A stretch of 61,427 nt of DNA, from contig WOYX01000005.1 in NCBI GenBank assembly GCA_011620595.1, positions 1-61,427 on the forward strand. Reading direction: 5' to 3'. Below the pieces are notes generated by a model. It saw nothing but the letters and a program-made list of their open reading frames with translations. It was not told the DNA's origin and made no database searches. Shown piece by piece: positions 50,729-60,600 of this stretch; position 1 is the first letter of the stretch, and each line of letters begins with the position of its first letter. Source of the DNA: Bacteroidales bacterium (GTDB lineage: Bacteria > Bacteroidota > Bacteroidia > Bacteroidales > VadinHA17). The position numbers and the translations under genes were made by a program.

Positions 50729-53183
50729 TGTTGTTCATATATTCTGTCATGAAGTTTTCAAGCTCACCGTGAGCCTCTTCCCAGCTCTGCATGAGAGCCT
50801 CAAGCTTCTTTTTCCGCTCCTCGTAGAGGCTGAAGAATGCTGCGTCGTTCATTGCGCTGCTGTCTCCTGCCGCAATCCTGGCATCCATTTCCGCTATCTC
50901 CTTCTCAATGCCTGTTATCTCCGTCTCCCACTTTTGGGTCTCCCGCTGCAGCCTCCGGTATACTCTCTCGGTCTCCTTTTTCTCAAGGTAGAGCATCTTG
51001 CTGCTCTGCTGCGAGGTGTCTCTGCCGGTGGATGCTGTTGCCGGTGCAGCTTCATTCTCCTGTGATGATTCCGGCTTTGCCGCCCTGTTACCCCCGGTCC
51101 TGCTGCCCGCCGTGTTTCCATTCGGCAGGGGGGATGACTTCGTCTTTCTGTTGCCTGCCACACTTGCACCGCCGCCCGCAGTGCCTGGTTTGTCGCCCGT
51201 TGCAACGGCCTTGCTGTCTGGTGCTCCCCGTCTGCCTGCTGCGCTGGCTTTGCCGCCCGTCATGCCCGGATTGCTGCCTGGTGCGCCGGCCTTGCTGTCT
51301 GCTGCTCCCCGTCTGTTGCCTGCCGCACTTGCACTGCTGCCCGCTACGCCTGCTTTGCCTCCCGTCATGCCCTGGTTGCTGCCTGGTGCGCCGGCCTTGC
51401 TGTCTGCTGCTCCCCGTCTGCCACCTGCCGCACTTGCACTGCTGCCCGCTACGCCTGCTTTGCCTCCCGTCATGCCCTGGTTGCTGCCCGCTGCGCCTGC
51501 TTTGCCGCCAGCCCGGGCCGCCGCACCGCCCTTTTTTACGCCTGGAGCGGATCTCATCTCAAGCTCCCTCAGCGATTCTATCTTCCTCCACCTGAGAAAC
51601 TCATCGATTCCCCCGAGGTGGGTCCTGATCTTCCTGTGGCGGAACTCGTACACCTTGTTCACCAGCCCGTCGAGAAAATCCCTGTCGTGGGAGACCACAA
51701 TTAATGTGCCATCAAATTTGATCAGCGCCTGCTTCAGTATCTCCTTCGAGCGTATGTCGAGGTGGTTGGTAGGTTCGTCGAGGAGCAGCAGGTTATAGGG
51801 CTCAAGCAGCAACTGAACGATGGCCAGCCTTGAGCGTTCTCCGCCGGAGAGCACCTTAACCTTCTTGTCGATGTCGTCACCGTGAAAGAGGAAGGCACCG
51901 AGGATATCGCGCAGCCGTGTGCGGATGTCGCCGCGGGCTATCCTGTCGACCGTCTCAAAGACCGTTAGCTCATCATTGAGAAGCTCATCCTGGTTCTGTG
52001 CGAAGTACCCGATAGAAACATTATGTCCTCTCTTTACCGTTCCTTCATGGTCAATCTGCCCGAGGATCATACGTGCCAGGGTGGTCTTGCCTTCACCGTT
52101 GCGTCCCACGAACGCCACCTTCTCGCCCCTTTCTATTTTGAGTGAGATCCTGTCAAGCACCAGATGGTCGCCGTACCGTTTCGAGGCCTCATCGGCCTCC
52201 ACAACCACCGTTCCCGAGCGGGGGGCCGGGGAGAAGCGTATGTTCATAGCCGATGTATCCTCGTCTTCGATCTCAATTCGTTCAAGCTTCTTCAGCTGTT
52301 TTATCTTGCTCTGCACCTGCACCGCCTTGGTGGGCTTGTACCTGAACCGTTCAATGAACTTCTCGGTATCCTCTATCATCTTCTTCTGGTTGCGATAGGC
52401 AGCCGTCTGCTGCTCACGCCGTTCGCGCCGCAGCACCGTGTATTGCGTATAGGGCACCCGGTAGTCATATATCTTGCCCAGGCTTATCTCTATCGTGCGA
52501 CGGGTGACGTTGTCAAGGAAGGTGCGGTCATGGGATACGAGTATCACTGCACCGGGATATGTCTCCAGAAAACCCTCCAGCCAGATAATTGACTCAATGT
52601 CAAGATGGTTGGTCGGCTCATCGAGAAGTATCAGGTCAGGCTTGCGGAGCAGTATCTTTGCCAGCTCGACACGCATGCGCCAGCCGCCGCTGAGCTCACG
52701 GGTGGGACGATTGAACTCTTCGGGATTGAACCCAAGGCCCGCAAGGGTCTGTCGCGCCAGCGCCGTATAGTCGTTGCCGCCCAGCAGCTGGTGCCTCTCT
52801 CCGGCGCTGTGGAGCCTGTCGCACAGATTGTGATAACTATCGCTCTCGTAGTCGGTCCGTTCCGCTATCTCCCTCGTGACATCGGCGATCTCCTGTTCGA
52901 GGGCCCTGATCTCCGCAAAGGCAGTGAGGGTCTCCTCCATCACCGTGGTGGTGTCTGACACTGCCATCTGCTGTTCCAGGTAACCGACGGTGAGCTCACG
53001 GGGGCGCTCCACCGATCCGCTGGTGGGATCCTGCATCCCAGCGATGATCTTCATCAATGTCGATTTGCCGGCGCCGTTCCTTCCCGTAAGGCCGATACGC
53101 TCCTGGCGGGTAATGAGGAATGAAACCTCATCCAGCAGGATAAAGCTGCCAAAGAGAACCGAAACATTGTTGACCGAGACCAT
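50715..53183 (-). CDS. ABC-F family ATPase with a repeat-expanded Gly/Ala/Ser linker
   Basis: ATG at 53183 starts MVSVNNVSVLFGSFILLDEV, the true first ABC domain; 68 codons upstream in frame have no ABC-F character. The 822-residue product has two ABC modules (GRNGAGKSTLMKI and GRNGEGKTTLARMI; LSGGWRMRVELAK and LSGGERSRLAIVQ; two DEPTNHLDI) joined by the coiled Y-loop linker. Between module 2 and the C-terminal coiled coil (KKETERVYRRLQRETQKWE) lies a linker of about 175 residues with repeats such as GGKAGVAGSSASAAG. ABC-F proteins act on ribosomes in translation and antibiotic protection. This one resembles the Uup/YheS type. Confidence 0.9.
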   Translation of the reverse strand: MVSVNNVSVLFGSFILLDEVSFLITRQERIGLTGRNGAGKSTLMKIIAGMQDPTSGSVERPRELTVGYLEQQMAVSDTTTVMEETLTAFAEIRALEQEIADVTREIAERTDYESDSYHNLCDRLHSAGERHQLLGGNDYTALARQTLAGLGFNPEEFNRPTRELSGGWRMRVELAKILLRKPDLILLDEPTNHLDIESIIWLEGFLETYPGAVILVSHDRTFLDNVTRRTIEISLGKIYDYRVPYTQYTVLRRERREQQTAAYRNQKKMIEDTEKFIERFRYKPTKAVQVQSKIKQLKKLERIEIEDEDTSAMNIRFSPAPRSGTVVVEADEASKRYGDHLVLDRISLKIERGEKVAFVGRNGEGKTTLARMILGQIDHEGTVKRGHNVSIGYFAQNQDELLNDELTVFETVDRIARGDIRTRLRDILGAFLFHGDDIDKKVKVLSGGERSRLAIVQLLLEPYNLLLLDEPTNHLDIRSKEILKQALIKFDGTLIVVSHDRDFLDGLVNKVYEFRHRKIRTHLGGIDEFLRWRKIESLRELEMRSAPGVKKGGAAARAGGKAGAAGSNQGMTGGKAGVAGSSASAAGGRRGAADSKAGAPGSNQGMTGGKAGVAGSSASAAGNRRGAADSKAGAPGSNPGMTGGKASAAGRRGAPDSKAVATGDKPGTAGGGASVAGNRKTKSSPLPNGNTAGSRTGGNRAAKPESSQENEAAPATASTGRDTSQQSSKMLYLEKKETERVYRRLQRETQKWETEITGIEKEIAEMDARIAAGDSSAMNDAAFFSLYEERKKKLEALMQSWEEAHGELENFMTEYMNNNDNI
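51120..51540. repeat. About 105-bp coding tandem repeats in the ABC-F gene
   Basis: Repeats of about 35 codons encode GSNQGMTGGKAGVAG, then SSASAAG, RRGAADSKAGAP. Two copies are nearly identical and the flanking ones are degenerate. The repeats are in frame and lie between the ATPase core and the C-terminal coiled coil. Confidence 0.75.
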
Positions 53184-53413
53184 CCGGAGGTGGATATTTG
53201 AGGGGCAAAGATAGGAAAAAACATCAAGAGGTCGAAAGGTCGGAAGGTCTGAAGTCGTAAGGTCTAAATATATGGATGTCAAATTTATAGTTTCTAATTC
53301 CTCACTATTGCCTGCCCTGGCTGCTGACTGCTGACTACTGACTTCTGGCTGCCAATTGCCTTCATCATATTCATACTCAACCTCCAAAAATTACGTTAAT
53401 ATTGTAACCTGAT

Positions 53414-54655
53414 TTGAAAGTCATGAAGAAGAACCTGAAACTACTTGCAATATTGTTCCTGCTGATACCGCTGCTCCTGATGCAGTCGTGCAGCAAAGAG
53501 GAGGGGCCTGATCCGTTTGAAGACAATACCTGGCTGGTCTCAGGCAAGCTGGAGAAGATGAGAAACAAAGAGAACATGATCACCCTGGCCAACTTTGGCG
53601 CACTTTTGTATCCTGAACTTGCCGGTATGATTGAAGAAATAGAGAGCGGAGTGAACGTTTACAGTATCACCTACAATACCACTTTCCGCGGAGAGAAGAA
53701 AATTGCCTCCGGACTGGTCATAATACCCTCGGTGCCGGGAGACTATCCCGTGCTCTCTTTTCAGAACGGGACGAACACTCTGCATTCCAATGCGCCCACG
53801 GCTGATCCGGACTACCAGCCCTACCAGTTGCTGCAATTCACCGCATCCACCGGGTATGTTGTGATCATATCTGATTACCTTGGTTTTGGTGCCAGCGATG
53901 ATATGGCACACCCTTACCTTCACAAGGAATCGACTGTTCAGACACTTGTCGACATGCTTTATGCTGTGGGCGAGTTCGACGAAGATGTGGCAAAGGATAT
54001 TAATCTTAACGGAGATCACTACCTGATGGGGTACTCGCAGGGAGGATGGGCAACACTTGCCCTGCTTGAGGCCATCGAGCGGGATTATTCCTCCGATTTC
54101 ACAGTGAGGGCTGCTGCCTGCGGGGCCGGACCGTACGATATGAGCTATTTCAACGATTATGTGCTGGGGCTGACGGAATATCCGATGCCTGTCTTTCTGT
54201 GCTATATTGCCAATGCTTACAGTGAGTATGGTATCTATTCCAGTTCCCTGTCAGACCTTTTCAATGATCCCTATGCGGGGCGCATTCCGGGACTGTATGA
54301 CGGGCTCCATTCTTCAGAGCAGATAAATGATCAGTTGACGGCTACCATTTCGGGGTTGTTCCGGGCTGAGTACATCTCCGGGCATGCCAGCGCACCGGAA
54401 TACCAGGATGTGCGCGAGGCCCTTGCTGCCAACAGCATCGAAGGGTGGGACAGTAATGTGCCGATCCTCTTCATGCACGGTACGGCTGACACCTACGTCA
54501 TACCGGCATTGTCGGAAAGGATGCATGATGCCATGACCGCCGCCGGCAGCGATCCTCTTACATGCACCTACCTGCCCATGGAGGGTTATGATCATTCAGG
54601 CGGCATCGTTCCTGCCGGAATTGCGGGACTGGAGTTTTTCAGCATAAACAGGTAA
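53414..54655 (+). CDS. Alpha/beta hydrolase lipoprotein (secretory lipase-like)
   Basis: The 413-residue lipoprotein (LLLMQSCSKEE) has an alpha/beta hydrolase fold with the nucleophile elbow LMGYSQGGWATLAL (Ser near residue 207), a late Asp in FMHGTADTYVIP and a His in MEGYDHSGGIVP. The strand PVLSFQNGTNTLHSNAPTA carries the oxyanion side. It resembles fungal-type secretory lipases and similar bacterial esterases. The start could also be the ATG at 53423. It is followed closely by rlmD. Confidence 0.8.
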   Translation: MKVMKKNLKLLAILFLLIPLLLMQSCSKEEGPDPFEDNTWLVSGKLEKMRNKENMITLANFGALLYPELAGMIEEIESGVNVYSITYNTTFRGEKKIASGLVIIPSVPGDYPVLSFQNGTNTLHSNAPTADPDYQPYQLLQFTASTGYVVIISDYLGFGASDDMAHPYLHKESTVQTLVDMLYAVGEFDEDVAKDINLNGDHYLMGYSQGGWATLALLEAIERDYSSDFTVRAAACGAGPYDMSYFNDYVLGLTEYPMPVFLCYIANAYSEYGIYSSSLSDLFNDPYAGRIPGLYDGLHSSEQINDQLTATISGLFRAEYISGHASAPEYQDVREALAANSIEGWDSNVPILFMHGTADTYVIPALSERMHDAMTAAGSDPLTCTYLPMEGYDHSGGIVPAGIAGLEFFSINR

Positions 54656-54662
54656 AGACGGG

Positions 54663-56075
54663 GTGGGAAGGAAGAAGCAGCTGCCGATACTGAGAGGAGT
54701 AACGATCACTGATATCGGGTCTGAAGGCAACGCTATCGCGAAGGTCGATGAGATGGTGCTCTTCGTGCCGGGGATGATACCGGGAGATGTGGTTGACGTG
54801 CGCGTCACCAAAAAGAAAAAGAGGTATATGGAGGGTGTGGCTATGGCTGTGACCTCTCCGTCGCCCGACAGGATCACACCGCCCTGCTCTCACTTCGGAG
54901 TGTGCGGCGGATGCCGGTGGCAGCACCTGCCATATGACAGACAGCTTTACTATAAGGAGCAGCAGGTGAGGGACAATCTCACCCGTATAGGCCATACAGC
55001 CATCCCTGCGGTTGATGCCATAATCGGCTCGGAGAAGATCTATGACTACCGCAACAAGCTTGAATTCACCTTCTCGGAAAAGCGCTGGCTGACACGCGGG
55101 GAGGTTGCTACGGGAGCAGAGCTCTGCAAGCGGCCTGCACTGGGGTTTCACATTCCCGGTGTCTTTGACAAGGCTTTGGATATATATGAGTGCCTTCTGA
55201 TGGGCGGGCCGACTGATGCCATCAGGAACGAGGCCAGGAGGTATGCTGCTGAACGGAATCTGCCCTTCTACGATTTCAGGGAGCAGCGCGGCTTCCTCCG
55301 CAACCTGATTGTAAGACGGACGGCCGGAGGCGAGGTGATGGTGGTGCTGGTGACAACGGACAGCCACGGAGAGGAGAGGGAGAGTGTGCTGAGACACCTT
55401 GCGGAGCGCTTTCCTGAGATTACATCACTTTACTATATTATCAACACCAAGAAAAACGACAGTATCTCTGACCTAACTCCTGTACTTTTTGCCGGAAACG
55501 GTTACATTACCGAGGAGATGGAGGGACTCAAATTCAGGATAGGACCGAAGTCGTTCTACCAGACCAACAGCAGCCAGGCGAAAAAACTCTACTCAGTTGT
55601 CAGGGAGATGGCGCAGCTGACCGGCAGTGAGAATGTATACGATCTATATACAGGTACGGGCACGATAGCCTGTTACCTGGCATCGGGGGCCGGCAGGGTC
55701 ACGGGTATAGAGTACATCGAAGAGGCTGTCTCCGACGCGCGGGTCAATGCGCTGGAGAATAAGATCGGCAACGCACATTTCATTGCCGGTGACATCAGGA
55801 ATGTTTTCAACGACACTCTCTTCAGTGAGCGGGGCCGGCCCGATGTGATCATCACCGATCCTCCCCGCGCCGGGATGCACGGCGACGTCACCGCCGCGAT
55901 GCTTCGCTCGGGTGCGGAGAGGATTGTGTATGTTAGCTGCAACCCTGCCACGCAGGCCCGCGACATCGATATACTCTCACAGGGTTATGACGTTAAGCGT
56001 GTTGCCCCGGTAGACATGTTCCCTCATACCTTCCATGTAGAGAACGTGGTGCTGCTTGAGAAGAAGAAAAACTAA
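54663..56075 (+). CDS. rlmD: 23S rRNA (uracil-5-)-methyltransferase RlmD/RumA family
   Basis: The 470-residue protein starts with GTG at 54663 and has an N-terminal TRAM domain (EGNAIAKVDEMVLFVPGMIPGDVV, quoted in part as VLFVPGMIPGDVV). The Fe-S Cys set lies in CSHFGVCGGCRWQHLPY. The SAM motifs are VYDLYTGTGTIACYLA and ITDPPRAGMH, and the catalytic Cys is in IVYVSCNPATQARD. It makes m5U in 23S rRNA (or, in some paralogs, tRNA). It begins 7 bases after the hydrolase gene. Confidence 0.92.
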   Translation: MGRKKQLPILRGVTITDIGSEGNAIAKVDEMVLFVPGMIPGDVVDVRVTKKKKRYMEGVAMAVTSPSPDRITPPCSHFGVCGGCRWQHLPYDRQLYYKEQQVRDNLTRIGHTAIPAVDAIIGSEKIYDYRNKLEFTFSEKRWLTRGEVATGAELCKRPALGFHIPGVFDKALDIYECLLMGGPTDAIRNEARRYAAERNLPFYDFREQRGFLRNLIVRRTAGGEVMVVLVTTDSHGEERESVLRHLAERFPEITSLYYIINTKKNDSISDLTPVLFAGNGYITEEMEGLKFRIGPKSFYQTNSSQAKKLYSVVREMAQLTGSENVYDLYTGTGTIACYLASGAGRVTGIEYIEEAVSDARVNALENKIGNAHFIAGDIRNVFNDTLFSERGRPDVIITDPPRAGMHGDVTAAMLRSGAERIVYVSCNPATQARDIDILSQGYDVKRVAPVDMFPHTFHVENVVLLEKKKN

Positions 56076-56229
56076 TCTGCCGGACATCTGCAATTCTTAA
56101 TGGTCTACGGCCAACTGCTTGACATTGTCAACACTACTGCCTCCTGCTTTTAGCCACCGTAGCCTTCTTTGACATCCGACTCCGACGGACGAAGTCCGTA
56201 GTTTTAACGGAGGATGTGGCACAGGTGGC

Positions 56230-56271
56230 TGACTGAAGACTGTTGACTGAAGACTGTTGACTGAAGACTGA
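56230..56271. repeat. 14-bp tandem repeat, 3 copies, intergenic
   Basis: TGACTGAAGACTGT stands three times in tandem (56230, 56244, 56258; the last ends in GA). It lies between the converging rlmD and porP genes, in a 215-base gap that holds nothing else I can support. Confidence 0.7.
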
Positions 56272-56290
56272 AGGCTGGAGACTGCGGACT

Positions 56291-57358
56291 CTAATACCGG
56301 TCAAGCCACCTGAATTTCTTGTTGCTGCTGCCAAGCTTGAGAGCAAGGACCAGCTCATGCGATCCGCTGGTTACGGTTTCGATCTCATTAAGAGAATAAT
56401 CATACGAATATCCGATATACACGTTACCACACCTGAGCCTGACATTCCCGATAAGTGCTCCCTTGCTTGAAGTGCCGTAGAAGCCTCCTGTGCGATATGC
56501 TGCTCCCAGCCAGAAAGTCTGGTCATAGATGAGGGTAATTCCCATATCAGCCTGCGGCAGGATCTGCTCCGACATTTTCAAGAGCACGGAGGGCTCTATC
56601 TCAAGATTCTTGGCGGTCAGGAAACTGTATGATCCGAAGAGATAGTAATGCCTTGACATCCTAAATCTGTCATATGCCTTCAAAGTGTCAACTACGCCGT
56701 CCCCTATCCTGGCTGCTGCTCCCAGCATCGATTCTGCAGAGAACCCGAGTGTATACCTGTCGTTCAGGAGGTACAATCCAAAATTGACATCAGGAACAAT
56801 TATCCCCTTTCTAAGATTGTCAGTCAGCCATGGTTCAGACGGATCCTTGAAGCTGTCATGATCCGCATTTATGATATAATGGTATCCTGTGGCTGAGAGT
56901 CCCATCGAAAGCTGTGTGTAATCCTGAACCCAGATATGATACGAATATGCTATGTGGAAGCCTGTCCTCTGAACGAGTCCGTTCTGGTCACTGAAGAGAC
57001 CGATTCCGAGTCCTGTCCTGCCCTCTGTCTTGGCTTGGTATCTGTTGTTGCCGAAAATATTCTTCTTAAGTGAATATTTTTTCTTCATGAACCTTGTCTG
57101 GTAGCTGAGTGAATAGGTCCTCGGGGCACCGGCATATCCAACCCATTGTTCCCTCGCAGTAACATTGAAACTTGTGTATCCCTCGCTTCCGGCTGCGGAA
57201 GGATTGATAAGGAACTTATTGTACATATACTGACTGTACAGTGGCATCTGTTGGGAGAATGAATATTGCACCCCGGCCACTGCAAAGAATAATATGATTA
57301 TCAGCCTTTTCAAGGTTTCTGATACGTCTATTGTTTTGCGACCTGTCAACCGTGTCAT
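56291..57358 (-). CDS. PorP/SprF family type IX secretion system membrane protein
   Basis: ATG at 57358 is preferred to the one at 57463. It gives a shorter leader before the signal-like segment (LIIILFFAVAGVQYSFSQQ) and the family start QMPLYSQYMYNKFLINPSAAG. The product is 355 residues, with the outer-membrane strand pattern to the end and late motifs GNVRLRCGNVYIGYSYDYSL and HELVLALKLG. PorP/SprF proteins anchor T9SS type B adhesins such as SprB and are usually encoded next to them, as here. The 298-base gap to the adhesin stop (57359-57656) shows nothing else that I can support. Confidence 0.88.
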   Translation of the reverse strand: MTRLTGRKTIDVSETLKRLIIILFFAVAGVQYSFSQQMPLYSQYMYNKFLINPSAAGSEGYTSFNVTAREQWVGYAGAPRTYSLSYQTRFMKKKYSLKKNIFGNNRYQAKTEGRTGLGIGLFSDQNGLVQRTGFHIAYSYHIWVQDYTQLSMGLSATGYHYIINADHDSFKDPSEPWLTDNLRKGIIVPDVNFGLYLLNDRYTLGFSAESMLGAAARIGDGVVDTLKAYDRFRMSRHYYLFGSYSFLTAKNLEIEPSVLLKMSEQILPQADMGITLIYDQTFWLGAAYRTGGFYGTSSKGALIGNVRLRCGNVYIGYSYDYSLNEIETVTSGSHELVLALKLGSSNKKFRWLDRY

Positions 57359-57656
57359 CAAATCTGATATGAATTTGACACAGCCGTGTTCTTGAATCAA
57401 ATATACTCCGGTTGCAATGCCCCTGCAAGTCATTTTTGATGCAGGTGTACAGTTTTGTGACAAATATGCCTTTTTGGAAGGTTATAATGAAACCCTTGCC
57501 GTAGGATTATTATGTTGGCAAGCAGGTTGCTCCGTTTTGCCTTGATCGGCCGGGCTCCCTTCCAGGCCTTTTCAATCTTTAGGACAAAGAATATTGAGAC
57601 CGGCGCAGATCTGCAAATGGTGGGAACGTCGGGCTATTTACCCTTTTGGGTTCCCT

Positions 57657-60600
57657 TTAATTATATACGATAGTAATGGTCCCGATCAGTAACCTTGATC
57701 CGTTGCCAAGATCAATAGTGTAGTGGTAAGAGTCGATCGGCAATTTGACTCCGTTGCTTCTGCCATTCCACGGTTCGGGATAACCAGGTTCAGATTCCCA
57801 AAGTTTCTGACCCCACCTGTTGAAGATCTTTATCTCAATATTGGGATAGAGCTCTTCAAGAGGCTTTTCATTGTAGTAGGAGATATCCCATGTGTCATTG
57901 ATGCCATCACCGTTGGGCGAGAATGCTTCCGGAATGATGAGGCAGATCTCGTTCTTCGGCCTGACCAGTACAGTTCCTGTAACCATACAACCGTTGTAGT
58001 CGGTCACTGTTACTGTATAGGCTCCTGGCAGGATATCTGATATATCCTGGGTAGTCTCGCCGTTGGACCACTGGTAGATATGACCGCCTGCCGGTGAGCC
58101 GCCTGTGACAGTGAGAAGTATTTCTCCGTCAGGCATATCCGGACAGTATGCATGGTTCACGTCGAATGCCACTTCAAGCTGCGGAGGATCAGTAAGGGTT
58201 ATGGCTGAATCTGCCCGGCAGTTATTGGCGTCAATGATTGTTATGCCATAGGTGCCGGCGCCAAGATTATTTCTCGGGTTGTCGAACGACCTTCCGTCTT
58301 GCCACAGGTAGGCGACAAAACCGACGCTGTTTACAGGTGTGACCTCAATGGATCCTGTCTCCGCATCGTGACAGTTGATGTTGAACATCATGTCATTGCT
58401 CATTGAAGGATCAAGTATCATGCTTAGTTTGCCGGGCTCAGTAAGGGTGATGGTATCTGAGACGTGACAACCGTACCTGTCTGTAACCGTCACGTAATAT
58501 GTGCCGGCGACGAGTCCTGATATGTATCCTGTGTTGTTTCTTGCCGTGAAGTCATCCGGACCGCTCCAGTCATATGTGAACGGTGCGAGGTCAACGGTGG
58601 GGGTGAGCCTTATGTGACCGTTGCTGTAGCGGAAGCAGCTGATGTTGTATCCGTTGTAATTTGATAATTCTGCGTCATAGGTTATCAGAGGATGGACGGT
58701 GAGGGTTATGGTCTCTGTCGGGCCCACGCAGTCCTCGCCACCGTCTGAAGGAACGATGCGCGGAGTGAAGCTGTATATCACCTGCCTGTCCTCATTGGCG
58801 GTATTGTACAGCGTTTCGGCCAGGTCGGTAGGAGTAGTATAGGTTCCGCCTGTGGTGTAACCGGTAACACCGGCTTCGGCAGTCACGGTCAGGTCATAGA
58901 CCCACTGACCCTCAACCTGCGGATTCATGTTCCTGACATTTATTATGGCGGCATCGCCGTAACAGAGTTCAATGTCATCGGAGCTTATCTCAATGTCAGG
59001 TATCGGGTTCACCCAAACTGTGGCCGTGATATGCTCAAGGTCACAGGCACCGTATACTCTCGGTGTTATGTTATAAATGAGCTGGTGCGCAATACTGGTT
59101 GAGTTGTACAGGGTCTGATTGATGGATGTGTTCAGCCCGCTGTTGTCGTCTGCGGCTCCCGAGATGCCGGAGGGTACATTGACATGCCAGGTCCAGGTAG
59201 TAACCGGTATCTGGCTCGTAAGCTCAAGGTTGATGGCTTCGCCGTTGCAAACGACATCGTTGTCAGGAGTGACTGTCGGATCCGGATCAACGGCATAGTG
59301 TACATTGACTGTTGCTGTGCATTCTGACCAGTTTCCAGCGCCGTCGGTAACTGTAAGTATCACTTCGTTTGCACCGAGGTCAGTGCAGTCGAAGTCTGTT
59401 CTGCTTGCCGTCATTGATGCAATGATGCAGTTATCGTAGCTTCCCCCGTCGATGTCTTCCGGAGTGATAGAGGCGAGACCGGTCTGCAGATCAAGGTATA
59501 CGTCAATGTCTCTGCAAATTGCTGTGGGTGGGGTGTTGTCCTCGACGGTGACGGTGAAGCTGCAGTTGTCTGAGAGGCCGAGCGCGTCAGTAACGGTGTA
59601 GGTCACCGTAGTTACACCCAGGTTGAAGATGAAGCTGGATATGTCATTGGTGTCGGTAGCCGGTGACCGGGCTGTGGTTGCTCCGGTCATCTCCCATGTA
59701 ACAGTGGCTATATTACTGTTAGGATCAGAGTAGGTAGCGGTCAGGCCTTCTGTTGTCAGGATGTCACAGCTGGTGTCACTGGTAGAGGTCAGGATTGGTG
59801 GCGGGCAGGTGATGGTTGGCGGCAGGTTGTTAAGACGCACGGTGACAGTATTGCTGGTGGTGTCAACAGAGGCCATTGTGGGAGAGAAGCCTGTTGTGGT
59901 GGCCGTATTGACGACTGTCCCTGCAAAGATATCACTCAAGGTGACGGTATGCTGTGCGATACATGTCTCGCTGGCACCCGGAACAAGCGTATAAGGTGCG
60001 CCGGTGCAGGTCACTGTAACAATCGGGTCGTCTACGGTGATGCCGGTGATAGTGACGTTACCGGTGTTGGTCACGGTAAGAGTGTAGTTTATCACATCTC
60101 CGGGAGCGGTGTACTCTTCACTGTCAGCAGCCTTGACAAGGGTGAGTTCGGGTCTCTGTATTCCTATGACCTCTGCTGTTGCATCGGTCGCAATGGTTCC
60201 GCTGGCAACAGTGGAGCCTGAAGCAGTGGCGTTGTTGGAATACAGGCCTGCATTAACATCTTCGAGTGTGACGATATGTGTTGCAGTGTAAGTCCATATT
60301 TCGTCCGGATCAAGCCTGTTGTCGTTGTCAGCGTCGCCGCCGGTACGGGTGATGCTTCCTGCGTCCGCACCCGGATCGGATACGGTGATATTGCCGATGG
60401 ATACGTTGCCATCGTTGGTTATGGTGATGGTGTAGTGCAGTATGTCACCTGTTTCGTCATAATTCTCTTCCGTTGCGACCTTAGTCATTGACCATGCTGC
60501 TGTCTGGCTTATGGTTGTAGTAGCGTCAGCCTGCTGCTGGTCAGTCTGGTCTGTATTGATGACAGCCACGTTGACCAGAGCGGTACCTGCGTCGATGTCG

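Noticed and set aside
50837..51798. Plus-strand frames of about 250 residues over the ABC-F repeat linker
   Set aside because: They are Cys/Pro/Leu-rich antisense readings of the Gly/Ala repeat without start context or motifs.
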